Below are positions 6,638 to 14,605 of a DNA stretch of 17,368 nt, in pieces. Both the position numbers and the translations under genes were made by a program. The DNA comes from CAKSQF01 sp964568425. GTDB lineage: Bacteria > Bacillota > Clostridia > Oscillospirales > CAG-272. The first letter of the stretch is position 1; each line of letters begins with the position of its first letter. The DNA is taken from NCBI GenBank assembly GCA_964568425.1, contig CAZMPO010000027.1:1-17368 (forward strand), given 5' to 3'. The notes beneath the pieces are model-generated. The model had not been told where the DNA came from and did no database searches. It worked only from the letters and a program-made list of their open reading frames with translations.

Positions 6638-8395
6638 ATGGCTTTTGATGCGGGAATGGTTGCCGCTCTGGCGTATGAATTAAATACACGGCTTGTCGGC
6701 GCGCGAGTTGAAAAGGTTCATCAGCCCGAGAAGGATGAGATACTTTTGATGCTCCGTACCTCGGGCGAGAGCCTGCGACTGACTCTCTCGGCATCTGTCA
6801 ACAACCCGAGAATACATATATCCGCGACGATAAAGGAAAATCCTTCTGTGCCGCCGATGTTCTGCATTATGCTCCGCAAATATCTAAACGGTGCAAGGAT
6901 CTCGGACATTTCGCAGATCGGATTTGAGCGCGTCATCAGATTGACCTTCGACGCCAAAGATGAAATGGGATTTGCCAAAGAGGTAAGACTCTATCATGAG
7001 ATCATGGGCAAATACACAAATCTTATCTTTACCGACGGCGATGATAAAATAATCGGCGCGATCCGCACGGTCGATTTTACGACATCGCAAAAGAGACAGG
7101 TCCTCCCCGGGATGCGATACGAGCTGCCGCCCGCACAGGATAAGATCGATCCGCTCACCGAGACCGAGGAGCATTTTGCTTTTCTTGTCTCAAGCACCGA
7201 GCCGTCTCGCACTGTCGTCAGGTTCATCCTCGATCAGTATCTCGGTATATCATCCCTGACCGCTCGCGAGATCGCCGCTCGTTCGGCAGAAACGGTCGGT
7301 GAGTCGCCGATAAAATTAAAGAGAGCCTTTTTTGATGTCATATCGACGATCAAAGATCATAAATTCACGCCTTGTATGGCGGTCGACTCGGACGGACGCC
7401 CGATCGATTATTCTTTCGTTCCGCTTTGCCAATATGACCGATCGGACGGCATCAGCGTTGTGAATTGTGCCGATTTTTCGTCCATGCTCGAGACCTTTTT
7501 CGTAGACCGCGATCGCTCCGACAGAGTAAAACAGCGCGCATTCGATCTGTTTAAGATGGTCAACAATGCCATATCTCGCCTCGAAAAGAAGATATCTCTC
7601 CAGCAAGATGAGCTGTCCGCAGCGGCAAAGAAGGATGAATACAAAAAGATGGGCGACCTCATAACCGGCGGAATGTATATGCTCAAAAAGGGCATGAAGT
7701 CGGCGTCGCTTGTAGATTACAGCGATCCTAACCTTGCTACGGTCGAGGTCGAGCTTGATACGCGCCTCTCACCTGCCGCAAATGCACAAAAGTGGTATAA
7801 ACGCTACAATAAGGCAAAAAACGCCGAGATCGAGCTGAAAAAGCAGATCGATATTGCCACCTCCGAGCTTGAGTATTTAAGATCGGTGCTTGACAATTTG
7901 GAGCGTGCAAACGGACAAAGCGAGCTTGACGAGATCAGAGATGAACTGTGTTCGTCGGGATATAAGGGACTCTCGGGAACTAAAAAGGGCGGCTCACGCG
8001 ATAAGAGCAGACCGTCAAAGCCTCTCGAATTTGTGACCTCGGGCGGATATCGTCTCCTTTGCGGAAAGAATAATCTGCAAAACGAGATGATCAGAACCAA
8101 GCTCGCAGGGAAGAACGATTGGTGGTTCCATGTCAAAAATGCCCCGGGATCTCATGTTGTCATGATCTGCGGTGAAGATGAACCCTCGGAGGTCGATTTC
8201 ACCGAGGCTGCAACCGTCGCGGCATGCCATTCATCGCTCGCCGAGGCGAAAAACATCGCTGTCGATTATACACGAATTAAAAATCTGAAGAAGCCGAGCG
8301 GCGCAAAGCCCGGCTATGTTATATACTATACCAACTATTCGGCATATGTCACACCCGATGACGAGCTTTGCAAAAAGCTCTCTGTCGAAAAGTAG
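6638..8395 (+). CDS. rqcH: RqcH/Rqc2-like NFACT protein, ribosome-associated quality control
   Basis: The 585-residue protein belongs to the NFACT family. RqcH binds obstructed 50S subunits carrying peptidyl-tRNA and recruits tRNA-Ala so that an alanine tail is added to the stalled chain, marking it for degradation. The NFACT-N domain (about 1-230) opens with MAFDAGMVAALAYEL, includes the conserved Asp4, and has LPGMRYELPPAQDKIDP. A coiled-coil-rich middle (about 290-450) precedes the NFACT-R domain (463-585) with GKNNLQNE and DWWFHVKNAPGSHVV (about 494-508). At the position of the tRNA-contacting Asp-Arg pair of characterised RqcH (about 97-98) this protein has Glu97-Arg98. AAGAAAGGG lies seven to eight bases upstream of the ATG. 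Older databases may call it fibronectin-binding protein A. Confidence 0.95.
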   Translation: MAFDAGMVAALAYELNTRLVGARVEKVHQPEKDEILLMLRTSGESLRLTLSASVNNPRIHISATIKENPSVPPMFCIMLRKYLNGARISDISQIGFERVIRLTFDAKDEMGFAKEVRLYHEIMGKYTNLIFTDGDDKIIGAIRTVDFTTSQKRQVLPGMRYELPPAQDKIDPLTETEEHFAFLVSSTEPSRTVVRFILDQYLGISSLTAREIAARSAETVGESPIKLKRAFFDVISTIKDHKFTPCMAVDSDGRPIDYSFVPLCQYDRSDGISVVNCADFSSMLETFFVDRDRSDRVKQRAFDLFKMVNNAISRLEKKISLQQDELSAAAKKDEYKKMGDLITGGMYMLKKGMKSASLVDYSDPNLATVEVELDTRLSPAANAQKWYKRYNKAKNAEIELKKQIDIATSELEYLRSVLDNLERANGQSELDEIRDELCSSGYKGLSGTKKGGSRDKSRPSKPLEFVTSGGYRLLCGKNNLQNEMIRTKLAGKNDWWFHVKNAPGSHVVMICGEDEPSEVDFTEAATVAACHSSLAEAKNIAVDYTRIKNLKKPSGAKPGYVIYYTNYSAYVTPDDELCKKLSVEK

Positions 8396-8424
8396 GTTTA
8401 CTCTCTTTTGAAGAAAGGATAGTC

Positions 8425-9195
8425 TTGAAGCACTTTTTCACAAAAAAGCGTTTGATCATCACGATCAGCGCGACAATGGCACTTATTTTATTGATATCGG
8501 TATTATTCGCGTTCCCTAAGGTCAAAAAGGACATAGAAAGATCGAGAGCATATAATGTCCGACCGCTCTCGGATAAAGATGTCGAGAAGATCGATCTTGA
8601 CAAAGCTAAAAAGCTTATGATCGTCGCTCATCCCGATGACGAGCTTATATTCGGCGGCGGTCATCTGCTCGAAGGAGATTATCTCGTCCTTTGCATAACC
8701 AACGGCAGAAATAAGACTCGCAGGGCAGAGTTCGAAAATGTTATCAAAGAAACAGGAAATCAGGGCATAATACTCGAATATCCCGATAAAGTCTGCGGAA
8801 AGCGCGATGAATGGAACAATGTCAAAGATGGCATTTTTTCGGACATTGAAAAGGTGATAACACTCAAGAATTTTGATATGATCGTTACACACAACGAAAA
8901 AGGCGAATATGGTCACATCCACCATAAAATAACCCACTCGCTCGTTGTCGAAGCATTCGAGGATAAAAGACCGCCCGCAAAGCTCTATTTTTTCGGAAAA
9001 TATCATAAAGCAGTTACGGTTGCCAAATATCTCAGCGGTGAAAAGCCGTTTCCCGACGATATGAAGGAGCGACTTCCCGATGATGTTGTCAAGAGAAAAA
9101 ATGAGCTCGCAAAGCTCTATAGATCGCAAAAAGGCACAGTCGATGGTCTCTGGCACATGGCACCCTACGAAAATTTCATCCCGTATGAGGTCTGA
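8425..9195 (+). CDS. Membrane-anchored PIG-L (LmbE-like) deacetylase
   Basis: The 256-residue product is a zinc-dependent deacetylase of the PIG-L/LmbE family, whose members remove acetyl groups from GlcNAc-containing substrates. A Lys-rich N terminus and one transmembrane segment (about 10-30) suggest that the enzyme faces the outside. The metal and catalytic motif AHPDDE is at 68-73 and the second histidine cluster THNEKGEYGHIHH at 155-167. I chose the TTG at 8425 because AAGAAAGGA lies seven bases before it; the in-frame ATG at 8368 lies inside the rqcH coding region, has no ribosome site and would put 19 polar residues before the membrane anchor. It sits 29 bases after rqcH and 35 bases before the YfhO-like gene. 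A lipid-linked or wall-polymer amino sugar is a plausible substrate, by inference. Confidence 0.88.
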   Translation: MKHFFTKKRLIITISATMALILLISVLFAFPKVKKDIERSRAYNVRPLSDKDVEKIDLDKAKKLMIVAHPDDELIFGGGHLLEGDYLVLCITNGRNKTRRAEFENVIKETGNQGIILEYPDKVCGKRDEWNNVKDGIFSDIEKVITLKNFDMIVTHNEKGEYGHIHHKITHSLVVEAFEDKRPPAKLYFFGKYHKAVTVAKYLSGEKPFPDDMKERLPDDVVKRKNELAKLYRSQKGTVDGLWHMAPYENFIPYEV

Positions 9196-9230
9196 TCTGT
9201 ATTTTTATTTTTGAAGCAAAGGAGGAGACT

Positions 9231-11801
9231 TTGTTGGATAAAAAAAGAATAACAAAAAATGACATTGCGGTGATATCCGTAATATCGGTCTGCCTTCTTT
9301 CGATCATTCTGTCGATCGTCGGCAGGGACTCGGTATACGGCTCTGTTGTCGATTGGACATCTCAGCACTCGGTGTTTCCCGATTATTTCAGAAAACTTTT
9401 CTATCAGACGGGCGATCTTTTTCCGTCGCTTGCACAGCATATCGGCGGGGCAGAGAATATCTATTTTGTTTCTTACTATGGTCTTCTCTCGCCCGTGATC
9501 CTTCTGTCTTATCTTCTCCCATTTGTCGAGATGACCGATTATATCATCGCGGCGTCTGTTATTTCGCTCTTTTTGACGGTCATTTTGTTCTTTTTTTGGA
9601 TAAGACGGCGTTATCCGACGCTGATATCAGCCCTTCTTACCGCTCTGCTTGCTCTGGCGGGTCCGATGATATTTCACAGTCACCGCCATATAATGTTCGT
9701 CATATATATGCCCTTTCTTGTAGCGGCACTTTGGTTTGTCGATCTCTTCTTTGAAAAGAATATCAAAGCTCCGCTTGCGATCTGCGTCTTTTTGATCGTG
9801 ATGACAAGCTATTTCTTCAGCGTGTCTGCTATCATTGCGATAACACTCTACGGCGTTTTCAAATATCTTGAGTGCGAAGATGCAAAGGTCACGCCCGCAT
9901 CCTTTGCAAAGGCAGGCGGCAAATTCGCACTCGTTGTAACGATCGGTGTGACAATGTCGGCGATCCTTGTCCTGCCGACCGCTCTTGCACTCCTCGGCGG
10001 ACGAAATCCCACCAATTCGGGCATTAGTCTTGTCGATCTGCTCCCGAATGTCATGCTCGAAGAGTTTACGAGCGGCGGGTATTCCATGGGTCTTTCGACC
10101 TTTACCGTTTTCGCAATAATCGACCTCATTGTCGGCGAGAAAAAGCATTTTCGCTTTCTCGGCGTTGCCTTCGGTGCACTGCTTACCTGCCCGATCTTTC
10201 TTTATCTGCTTAACGGCTTTGAATATCTTGACGGCAAGGTGCTCGTTCCGTTCATTCCGATAGCACTCGTCGCCTGCGGAAAGAGTATCGAGCGCATATT
10301 TGACGGCAAGGTTAATTATAAGATCGTCATTCCTGCATTTGTTATAGTTACCCTGATCGGACTGTTTAATATCGATAAAGACAGCTCGTATGTTCCGTGT
10401 ATCGTCGATCTTGTCGTTGTTCTTGCACTCTGCTCGTCTGCGGAGAGCTTTAAGGAAGGTAACGGCTCGCCGAGATTTGCGGCATTTGCTCTGCTTGCCG
10501 TTCCGCTTGTCAGCTGTATTGTGCTTAACGATGGCGATACGCTCCTCGATCAATCAAAATATGACACCATATACGACGGTACTGTTGCCGAGTTTCTCGA
10601 TAAGACTGCCGCCACCGATGATACGATCGTTCGAACAGCCTATAATTTTTACGCGTCGGATACACCGAATATTGTATTCACGACCAATCATTATACCGAT
10701 ACGCTCTATTCCTCCCTTCGCGACAGCAAATACAATCACTTTTTCTTCGATGTCTTTTGCAATGAGAACAGCTATCGCAACAGGGCGATAATGTCGAGAA
10801 CAAAAAATCCGTTCTTCAATTCCTATATGGGAAATAAGTATTGGATAACCATGACCGACGGCGGATATATTCCCGAAAATGCCGAATTGATCGATGAGAA
10901 GAACGGACTTTCCATATATGAAATGTCCGGCATTCTTCCTGTCGGATATGCCGCAAATCGTCTTATGAGTCTCGATGAATTTGAGACGCTCGGTTATCCC
11001 GAACGCATGGAAGCACTGCTCCTCTATACCGTAGTTGATCGCGATCTGCCAAAGACCGATTTTGTAAGCTCGTTTGAAAAGGTCGAGCTTGACGGGCTTT
11101 TTGAGGGCTTTGAAAGCCTCTACGAAACCGACGGCAAATTCAGATATGTAAAGGGCGACGGCGAGACAAGCTATAGCTATAAACTTCCCGAATGTTGCAA
11201 GGGCAAGACCCTCGTTTTGCGATTTAACGTGGATAACACAGTCGGATCGAAATCGTCGGATGTCAAAATATGGGTCAACGGCGTCGCAAATAAACTCACC
11301 GCCGCCGACTGGAAATATTATAACGAAAACTCAAGCTTTGAATATGTAATAACCCCCAAGGGCGACGATGGCGATCTGCTGAAATTCACCTTTCCTGATA
11401 AAGATTACACGATCTCGAATGTCGAGCTTTGGATCTGCGATTTTGATGAAATATCCACTCGCGCCCTTGATGTCGATGCTTTTGCCGCCGATAAAGAAAG
11501 ATCGATCGGCGATAATGTCTGCGGAAAGATCAATGTGACCGCCGACGGATATTTCAACCTTTCCTATGTCTACAGCGATGGTTATACCGTGCTCGTTGAC
11601 GGCGTTGCCGTTGAGCCGGAGTGCGTCGATACCTGCTTCTTGGGATTCCCGATCACGGCAGGCGAGCACGAGATCGAGATAACCTATACATCTCCGGGAC
11701 AGAATATCGGCAAGATCGTGTCAATTGTCGGTGCTTTCGCCCTTCTTTGTCTTGCCGCCCTCGATATCCTGAACGTAAAACGCAAAAATCGTGCGGCATA
11801 A
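9231..11801 (+). CDS. YfhO-like polytopic membrane protein (GT-C type)
   Basis: The 856-residue protein has about a dozen hydrophobic segments up to residue 430, then a large soluble, beta-rich region (about 440-820) and a final membrane helix (about 825-848). The first external loop contains VVDWTSQHSVFPDYFR (Asp41), matching the conserved acidic loop of GT-C type proteins. The C-terminal DGYTVLVDGVAV...ITAGEHEIEITYTSPG stretch is the typical YfhO ending. In Bacillus subtilis, YfhO works with the glycosyltransferase CsbB to add GlcNAc to lipoteichoic acid from a lipid-linked donor. AAAGGAGG lies just upstream; initiation is at TTG 9231 or the adjacent TTG 9234, with the second better spaced (eight bases). 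The exact polymer modified here is unknown. Confidence 0.85.
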   Translation: MLDKKRITKNDIAVISVISVCLLSIILSIVGRDSVYGSVVDWTSQHSVFPDYFRKLFYQTGDLFPSLAQHIGGAENIYFVSYYGLLSPVILLSYLLPFVEMTDYIIAASVISLFLTVILFFFWIRRRYPTLISALLTALLALAGPMIFHSHRHIMFVIYMPFLVAALWFVDLFFEKNIKAPLAICVFLIVMTSYFFSVSAIIAITLYGVFKYLECEDAKVTPASFAKAGGKFALVVTIGVTMSAILVLPTALALLGGRNPTNSGISLVDLLPNVMLEEFTSGGYSMGLSTFTVFAIIDLIVGEKKHFRFLGVAFGALLTCPIFLYLLNGFEYLDGKVLVPFIPIALVACGKSIERIFDGKVNYKIVIPAFVIVTLIGLFNIDKDSSYVPCIVDLVVVLALCSSAESFKEGNGSPRFAAFALLAVPLVSCIVLNDGDTLLDQSKYDTIYDGTVAEFLDKTAATDDTIVRTAYNFYASDTPNIVFTTNHYTDTLYSSLRDSKYNHFFFDVFCNENSYRNRAIMSRTKNPFFNSYMGNKYWITMTDGGYIPENAELIDEKNGLSIYEMSGILPVGYAANRLMSLDEFETLGYPERMEALLLYTVVDRDLPKTDFVSSFEKVELDGLFEGFESLYETDGKFRYVKGDGETSYSYKLPECCKGKTLVLRFNVDNTVGSKSSDVKIWVNGVANKLTAADWKYYNENSSFEYVITPKGDDGDLLKFTFPDKDYTISNVELWICDFDEISTRALDVDAFAADKERSIGDNVCGKINVTADGYFNLSYVYSDGYTVLVDGVAVEPECVDTCFLGFPITAGEHEIEITYTSPGQNIGKIVSIVGAFALLCLAALDILNVKRKNRAA

Positions 11802-11860
11802 TATTTGACGCACTCGCATATGCTTTTCCGATACAGCTCCGCTCTGCAAAGGAAAAGCTT

Positions 11861-12325
11861 ATGAATTATCAGATCCTAAAGAAAAAATACGCACTCTCGG
11901 ATGTTAAATGCCGCATCGAAACGCCGATCGTTCTGTTCGGTAAGGAGCGCGACAGCGTTAATCGGTTTGTCGCGGATTTTGTCGGCGCATTCGAGAGGGC
12001 ACTCGGCGATCTCGATGCAGATGATACCATCTCGTCGGTCGACCTTCGTGCGGCATGCCGCGAGTGCGGCGATCTGTTTTCGATCCACTTTTCGGCGGAA
12101 TTTTCGAGATATGACGCCCCTGCCGATGTTTACTATCGATCTTTCGTCTTCGATATGCAAAACGGGACTCTTGTCCTTCTTTCGGATGTTACCGATCGTG
12201 AATTTGCCGATCGCCATAAGGGTTGGAGCTTTTATATCGGCGATCGCGGCGTTACGGCATATCATGTCGATAAGGACGGACACACTATCAAAAGAGAGAT
12301 AGGAAAGCTCGCCCTTTGCGAATAA
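11861..12325 (+). CDS. Hypothetical protein with faint DUF3298-like pattern
   Basis: I do not firmly recognise this 154-residue protein. It has no signal peptide or membrane helix, so it should be cytoplasmic. Its layout, an N-terminal helix (VNRFVADFVGAFERAL, about 34-49), a central strand pair (LFSIHFSAEFSRY, about 71-83), then FVFDMQNGTLVLLSDV (about 92-107) and FYIGDRGVTAYHV (about 121-133), is reminiscent of the DUF3298/RsiV C-terminal fold, in which a folding strand 'F-D-x-x-x-G-x-x-x-x-L-x-D-x' precedes 'F-Y-x-x-x-x-G'. That is pattern memory, not a match score. The start at 11861 is chosen over the longer frame beginning 11621 because AAAGGA lies eight bases upstream and the longer frame overlaps the YfhO-like gene by 180 bases. 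Confidence 0.7.
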   Translation: MNYQILKKKYALSDVKCRIETPIVLFGKERDSVNRFVADFVGAFERALGDLDADDTISSVDLRAACRECGDLFSIHFSAEFSRYDAPADVYYRSFVFDMQNGTLVLLSDVTDREFADRHKGWSFYIGDRGVTAYHVDKDGHTIKREIGKLALCE

Positions 12326-12350
12326 AATCGCAGACCGACTCATAGACTCT

Positions 12351-12367
12351 AACAAAATCATTTTGTT
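12351..12367 (+). repeat. A/T-only inverted repeat between two operon genes
   Basis: AACAAAA (12351-12357) and TTTTGTT (12361-12367) flank a three-base loop, directly before the GGGAG ribosome site of the DUF4830-like gene. Without G-C pairs or a following T run it is not a convincing terminator; it could modulate ribosome access. Confidence 0.3.
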
Positions 12368-12378
12368 GGGAGCTTTCT

Positions 12379-12861
12379 ATGTTTGTTTATTCGGTAAAAG
12401 CCTCAAGCGTCCGCTTCTTTGCGGCAATGGCACTTTCGGTCACCCTCCTTCTTGCACTCGTCCTGTTCATCCCTGCGTATGAGCCGATCTCAGCCGCCAC
12501 AGGTACGGAGCAAAAGATCAGCTACGATAATATCAAAACCAACGAAGATCGGCTGAATTTTCTTAAAAGCCTCGGTTGGGATGTAGCCTCCGATCCGATC
12601 GAGACGGTAAATGTCAAGATTCCGTCCGAGTTCGACGCGGTCTTTAAGGAGTATAATAACCTCCAAAAAATGCAGGGTCTCGACCTGTCAAAGTATAAGC
12701 GCAAGAACCTGACACGCTATACATACGAGATCAAAAATTACGCCGACTACGACGGAAGGGTTCTCGCAAGCCTGCTCGTTTATAAAAACAGAATAGTCGG
12801 CGGAGATATCTGCTCGGCAGATGTCAGCGGATTTGTCACAACACTTGACGGAAAAAGCTGA
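12379..12861 (+). CDS. DUF4830-like membrane-anchored protein
   Basis: The 160-residue protein has one N-terminal hydrophobic segment (about 11-33) followed by an extracytoplasmic domain. That domain contains RLNFLKSLGWDV (about 58-69), IPSEFDAVFKEYNNLQKMQGLDLSKY (about 81-106) and a closing VLASLLVYKNRIVGGDI (about 128-143). The order 'FL...GW, P-x-x-F...YN-x-LQ-x-x-G-x-DL-x-x-Y, L-x-V-Y...I-x-GGDI' agrees with the DUF4830 family as I know it from Clostridia. No enzymatic motif is visible and the function of the family is unknown. GGGAG is seven bases before the ATG. The gene lies 53 bases after its predecessor and 37 bases before the methyltransferase gene. Confidence 0.8.
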   Translation: MFVYSVKASSVRFFAAMALSVTLLLALVLFIPAYEPISAATGTEQKISYDNIKTNEDRLNFLKSLGWDVASDPIETVNVKIPSEFDAVFKEYNNLQKMQGLDLSKYKRKNLTRYTYEIKNYADYDGRVLASLLVYKNRIVGGDICSADVSGFVTTLDGKS

Positions 12862-12898
12862 ATAAGCTGTATTTCAATAAAAAGGACTGAAAAGATCA

Positions 12899-14047
12899 AT
12901 GAATTATATTTATACCGCAACCTGCCTTTTCGGACTTGAAAGTCTGCTCGGCGAGGAGATAGACGCACTCGGATATAGACGTATAGAGACCATTGACGGC
13001 AGAGTCCGCTTCGAGGGGGATGAGAGTGCCGCCGCGAGATGCAACATTTGGCTTCGTACTGCCGAACGACTCTTTATCGAGGTCGGCAGGACGCCCGCAT
13101 ATACATTCGATGACCTTTTCGAGGGAGTTCGCGCTATGCCGTGGGAGGATTATGTCGGCAGAGATGACGCCTTTCCTGTCAGCGGTCATTCGGTTAAAAG
13201 CTTGCTGACATCTATCCCCGCTTTGCAGTCTGTCGTTCAAAAGGCAATAGCTGAAAGACTTAAGCGTGCATATGAAATATCCTGGTGTCCCGCAAACGCC
13301 GTCAAAATGTCGATCGAGTTCTTCATTCTTAAAGATCAGGCATATCTCCTGCTCGATCTCAGCGGTACGGCACTTCATAAACGCGGATATCGACCGGTCG
13401 CAAACGCCGCACCCCTTCGCGAGACGCTCGCCGCCGCACTCGTGAAAATTTCTCGCCCGAGAGAGGATGTTCTTCTTTGGGATCCCATGTGCGGAAGCGG
13501 CACGATTCCGATCGAGGCGGCAATGATCATGCAAAATATCGCTCCCGGAGCAGGGCGCAAATTTGCCGCCGAGGAATACGATTTTCTTCCTATGAATATA
13601 TGGCAAACCGCTCGCGATGAGGCGGCGTCCCTTCGAATGATCGACTCGGCGTTCGAGGCGTATGCATCCGATATCGATCCGAGATGCGTGTCGCTCACTA
13701 AGGAAAACTGCTCAAGAGCGGGCGTTGTCGGCTCGGTAAAGGCATTCGCACGCGACGCGCTCGAGATCAGAACGGGCGGCAGACGAGGCACGATCGTTAC
13801 AAATCCCCCGTACGGCGAACGCCTGCTGACCCCAAAACAGGCAGAAGAGCTCTATCGCGCGATGGGCAAACATTTTTCGACCCTCGATAATTGGCAGATA
13901 TATATCTTGTCCCCAAATGAAGATTTCGAGCGACTCTACGGCAGACGCGCCGATAAGGTCAGAAAGCTTTATAACGGTATGATAAAGTGCGGCTATTATC
14001 AGTTTTTTAAGAAGAAAGACGGAAAAGATAAAAATGTCAAAAGATAA
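12899..14047 (+). CDS. rlmL: THUMP-domain class I SAM-dependent 23S rRNA methyltransferase
   Basis: The 382-residue protein corresponds to the YpsC/RlmL family, which methylates a guanine N2 in 23S rRNA. A THUMP-type RNA-binding region occupies about 1-160, opening with YIYTATCLFGLESLLGEE and closing with LDLSGTALHKRGYR (about 153-165). The methyltransferase domain has the SAM-binding DPMCGSGTIPIEAAM (195-209), the acidic YASDIDPR (255-262) and the catalytic TNPPYGER (301-308). The NPPY motif fits base-amine methylation; older annotation calls such proteins N6-adenine DNA methylases. It is the single-domain form, without the second methyltransferase domain of enteric RlmKL. AAAGGA lies 12 bases upstream of the ATG. 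It overlaps the following gene by 14 bases. The precise target base is inferred from the family. Confidence 0.92.
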   Translation: MNYIYTATCLFGLESLLGEEIDALGYRRIETIDGRVRFEGDESAAARCNIWLRTAERLFIEVGRTPAYTFDDLFEGVRAMPWEDYVGRDDAFPVSGHSVKSLLTSIPALQSVVQKAIAERLKRAYEISWCPANAVKMSIEFFILKDQAYLLLDLSGTALHKRGYRPVANAAPLRETLAAALVKISRPREDVLLWDPMCGSGTIPIEAAMIMQNIAPGAGRKFAAEEYDFLPMNIWQTARDEAASLRMIDSAFEAYASDIDPRCVSLTKENCSRAGVVGSVKAFARDALEIRTGGRRGTIVTNPPYGERLLTPKQAEELYRAMGKHFSTLDNWQIYILSPNEDFERLYGRRADKVRKLYNGMIKCGYYQFFKKKDGKDKNVKR

Positions 14048-14528
14048 AAAGGATAAAAAGGATAATAAGACAAACGCCATGCGCCTGCTTGACAGCGCGG
14101 GGATTAAATACGAAGTCAATTTCTATGATTGCGACGAATTTGTTGACGGTACCCATATCGCGGATATGCTCGGTCAGAGTCATGAAATGTCCTTCAAAAC
14201 TCTCGTTGCCGTCGGAAAAAGCTCTGCACACTATGTTTTCGTCCTTCCCATCGATGAAGAGCTCAACTTGAAGCTCTGCGCCGCATCGGTAGGCGAAAAA
14301 TCGGTCGAGCTCGTCCATGTTAAGGATATTTTCAAACTCACAGGCTATGTCAGAGGCGGCGTGTCACCCATCGGAATGAAAAAGCAGCTTCCGACGGTTA
14401 TCGACATCACCGCCAAGAATTTCGATAAGATAATCATCAGCGCAGGTAAACTCGGCGCACAGATATTTATATCTCCCGCCGACCTCGAAAAGATCATAAA
14501 CGCCAAATTCGCACCGATAAAACTTTAA
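14034..14528 (+). CDS. ybaK: YbaK/EbsC-type Cys-tRNA deacylase
   Basis: This 164-residue trans-editing enzyme would hydrolyse Cys wrongly attached to tRNA-Pro, or a related mis-charged tRNA, in the cytoplasm. The INS-superfamily core is clear: MSFKTLVA with the active-site lysine at about 55 (equivalent to E. coli Lys46), YVFVLPIDEELNLKLCAASVGEKSVE (about 67-92), and the signature LTGYVRGGVSPIGMKK (about 102-117). The ending, with SAGKLGAQIFISPADL, is also typical. The N terminus is unusual: SKDKKDKKDNK, encoded by a 9-base tandem repeat. An internal ATG at 14079 would remove this tail but has no ribosome site. The 14-base overlap with the methyltransferase gene points to coupled translation. 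A bidirectional terminator follows directly. Confidence 0.94.
   Translation: MSKDKKDKKDNKTNAMRLLDSAGIKYEVNFYDCDEFVDGTHIADMLGQSHEMSFKTLVAVGKSSAHYVFVLPIDEELNLKLCAASVGEKSVELVHVKDIFKLTGYVRGGVSPIGMKKQLPTVIDITAKNFDKIIISAGKLGAQIFISPADLEKIINAKFAPIKL
14043..14069 (+). repeat. Three 9-base tandem units at the start of ybaK
   Basis: GATAAAAAG occurs at 14043-14051 and 14052-14060, with a near copy GATAATAAG at 14061-14069. The units encode repeated Asp-Lys-Lys residues in ybaK, and the stop codon of the upstream methyltransferase gene lies within the first unit. Slippage here would change the charged tail by whole residues without shifting the frame. Confidence 0.7.
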
Positions 14529-14531
14529 CAA

Positions 14532-14572
14532 AAACAGACTGCCTCGGGGACTCGTGAGACAGTCTGTTTTTT
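14532..14572. terminator. Bidirectional terminator between convergent units
   Basis: AAACAGACTG (14532-14541) pairs perfectly with CAGTCTGTTT (14560-14569), with an additional inner CTC/GAG. T-rich flanks occur on both sides, so it can end the plus-strand operon after ybaK and also stop transcription from the minus-strand repeat-protein unit. Confidence 0.9.
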
Positions 14573-14605
14573 GTATTCGGATTTTCTTATCGATATATCG
14601 ACCAC

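Noticed and set aside
9627..10553. Long open frame on the minus strand, 308 codons
   Set aside because: It is antisense to the YfhO-like gene, whose translated features are clear; the product is rich in Lys, Arg, Cys and Asp and has no recognisable domain.
11621..11860. N-terminal extension of the DUF3298-like protein
   Set aside because: The extension overlaps the YfhO-like coding region, is Arg/Cys-rich, and the ATG at 11861 has a proper ribosome site.
12351..12367. Terminator splitting the nine-gene operon
   Set aside because: The stem has only one G-C pair type per arm at most, there is no following T run, and the next ribosome site begins immediately.
12896..13606. Minus-strand open frame of 236 codons
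   Set aside because: It is the antisense shadow of the THUMP methyltransferase gene, which has all its motifs.
12899..14047. DNA adenine methyltransferase of a restriction system
   Set aside because: The NPPY motif can suggest this, but the THUMP-type N-terminal region and the RlmL-like order of motifs point to rRNA; no restriction gene is nearby.
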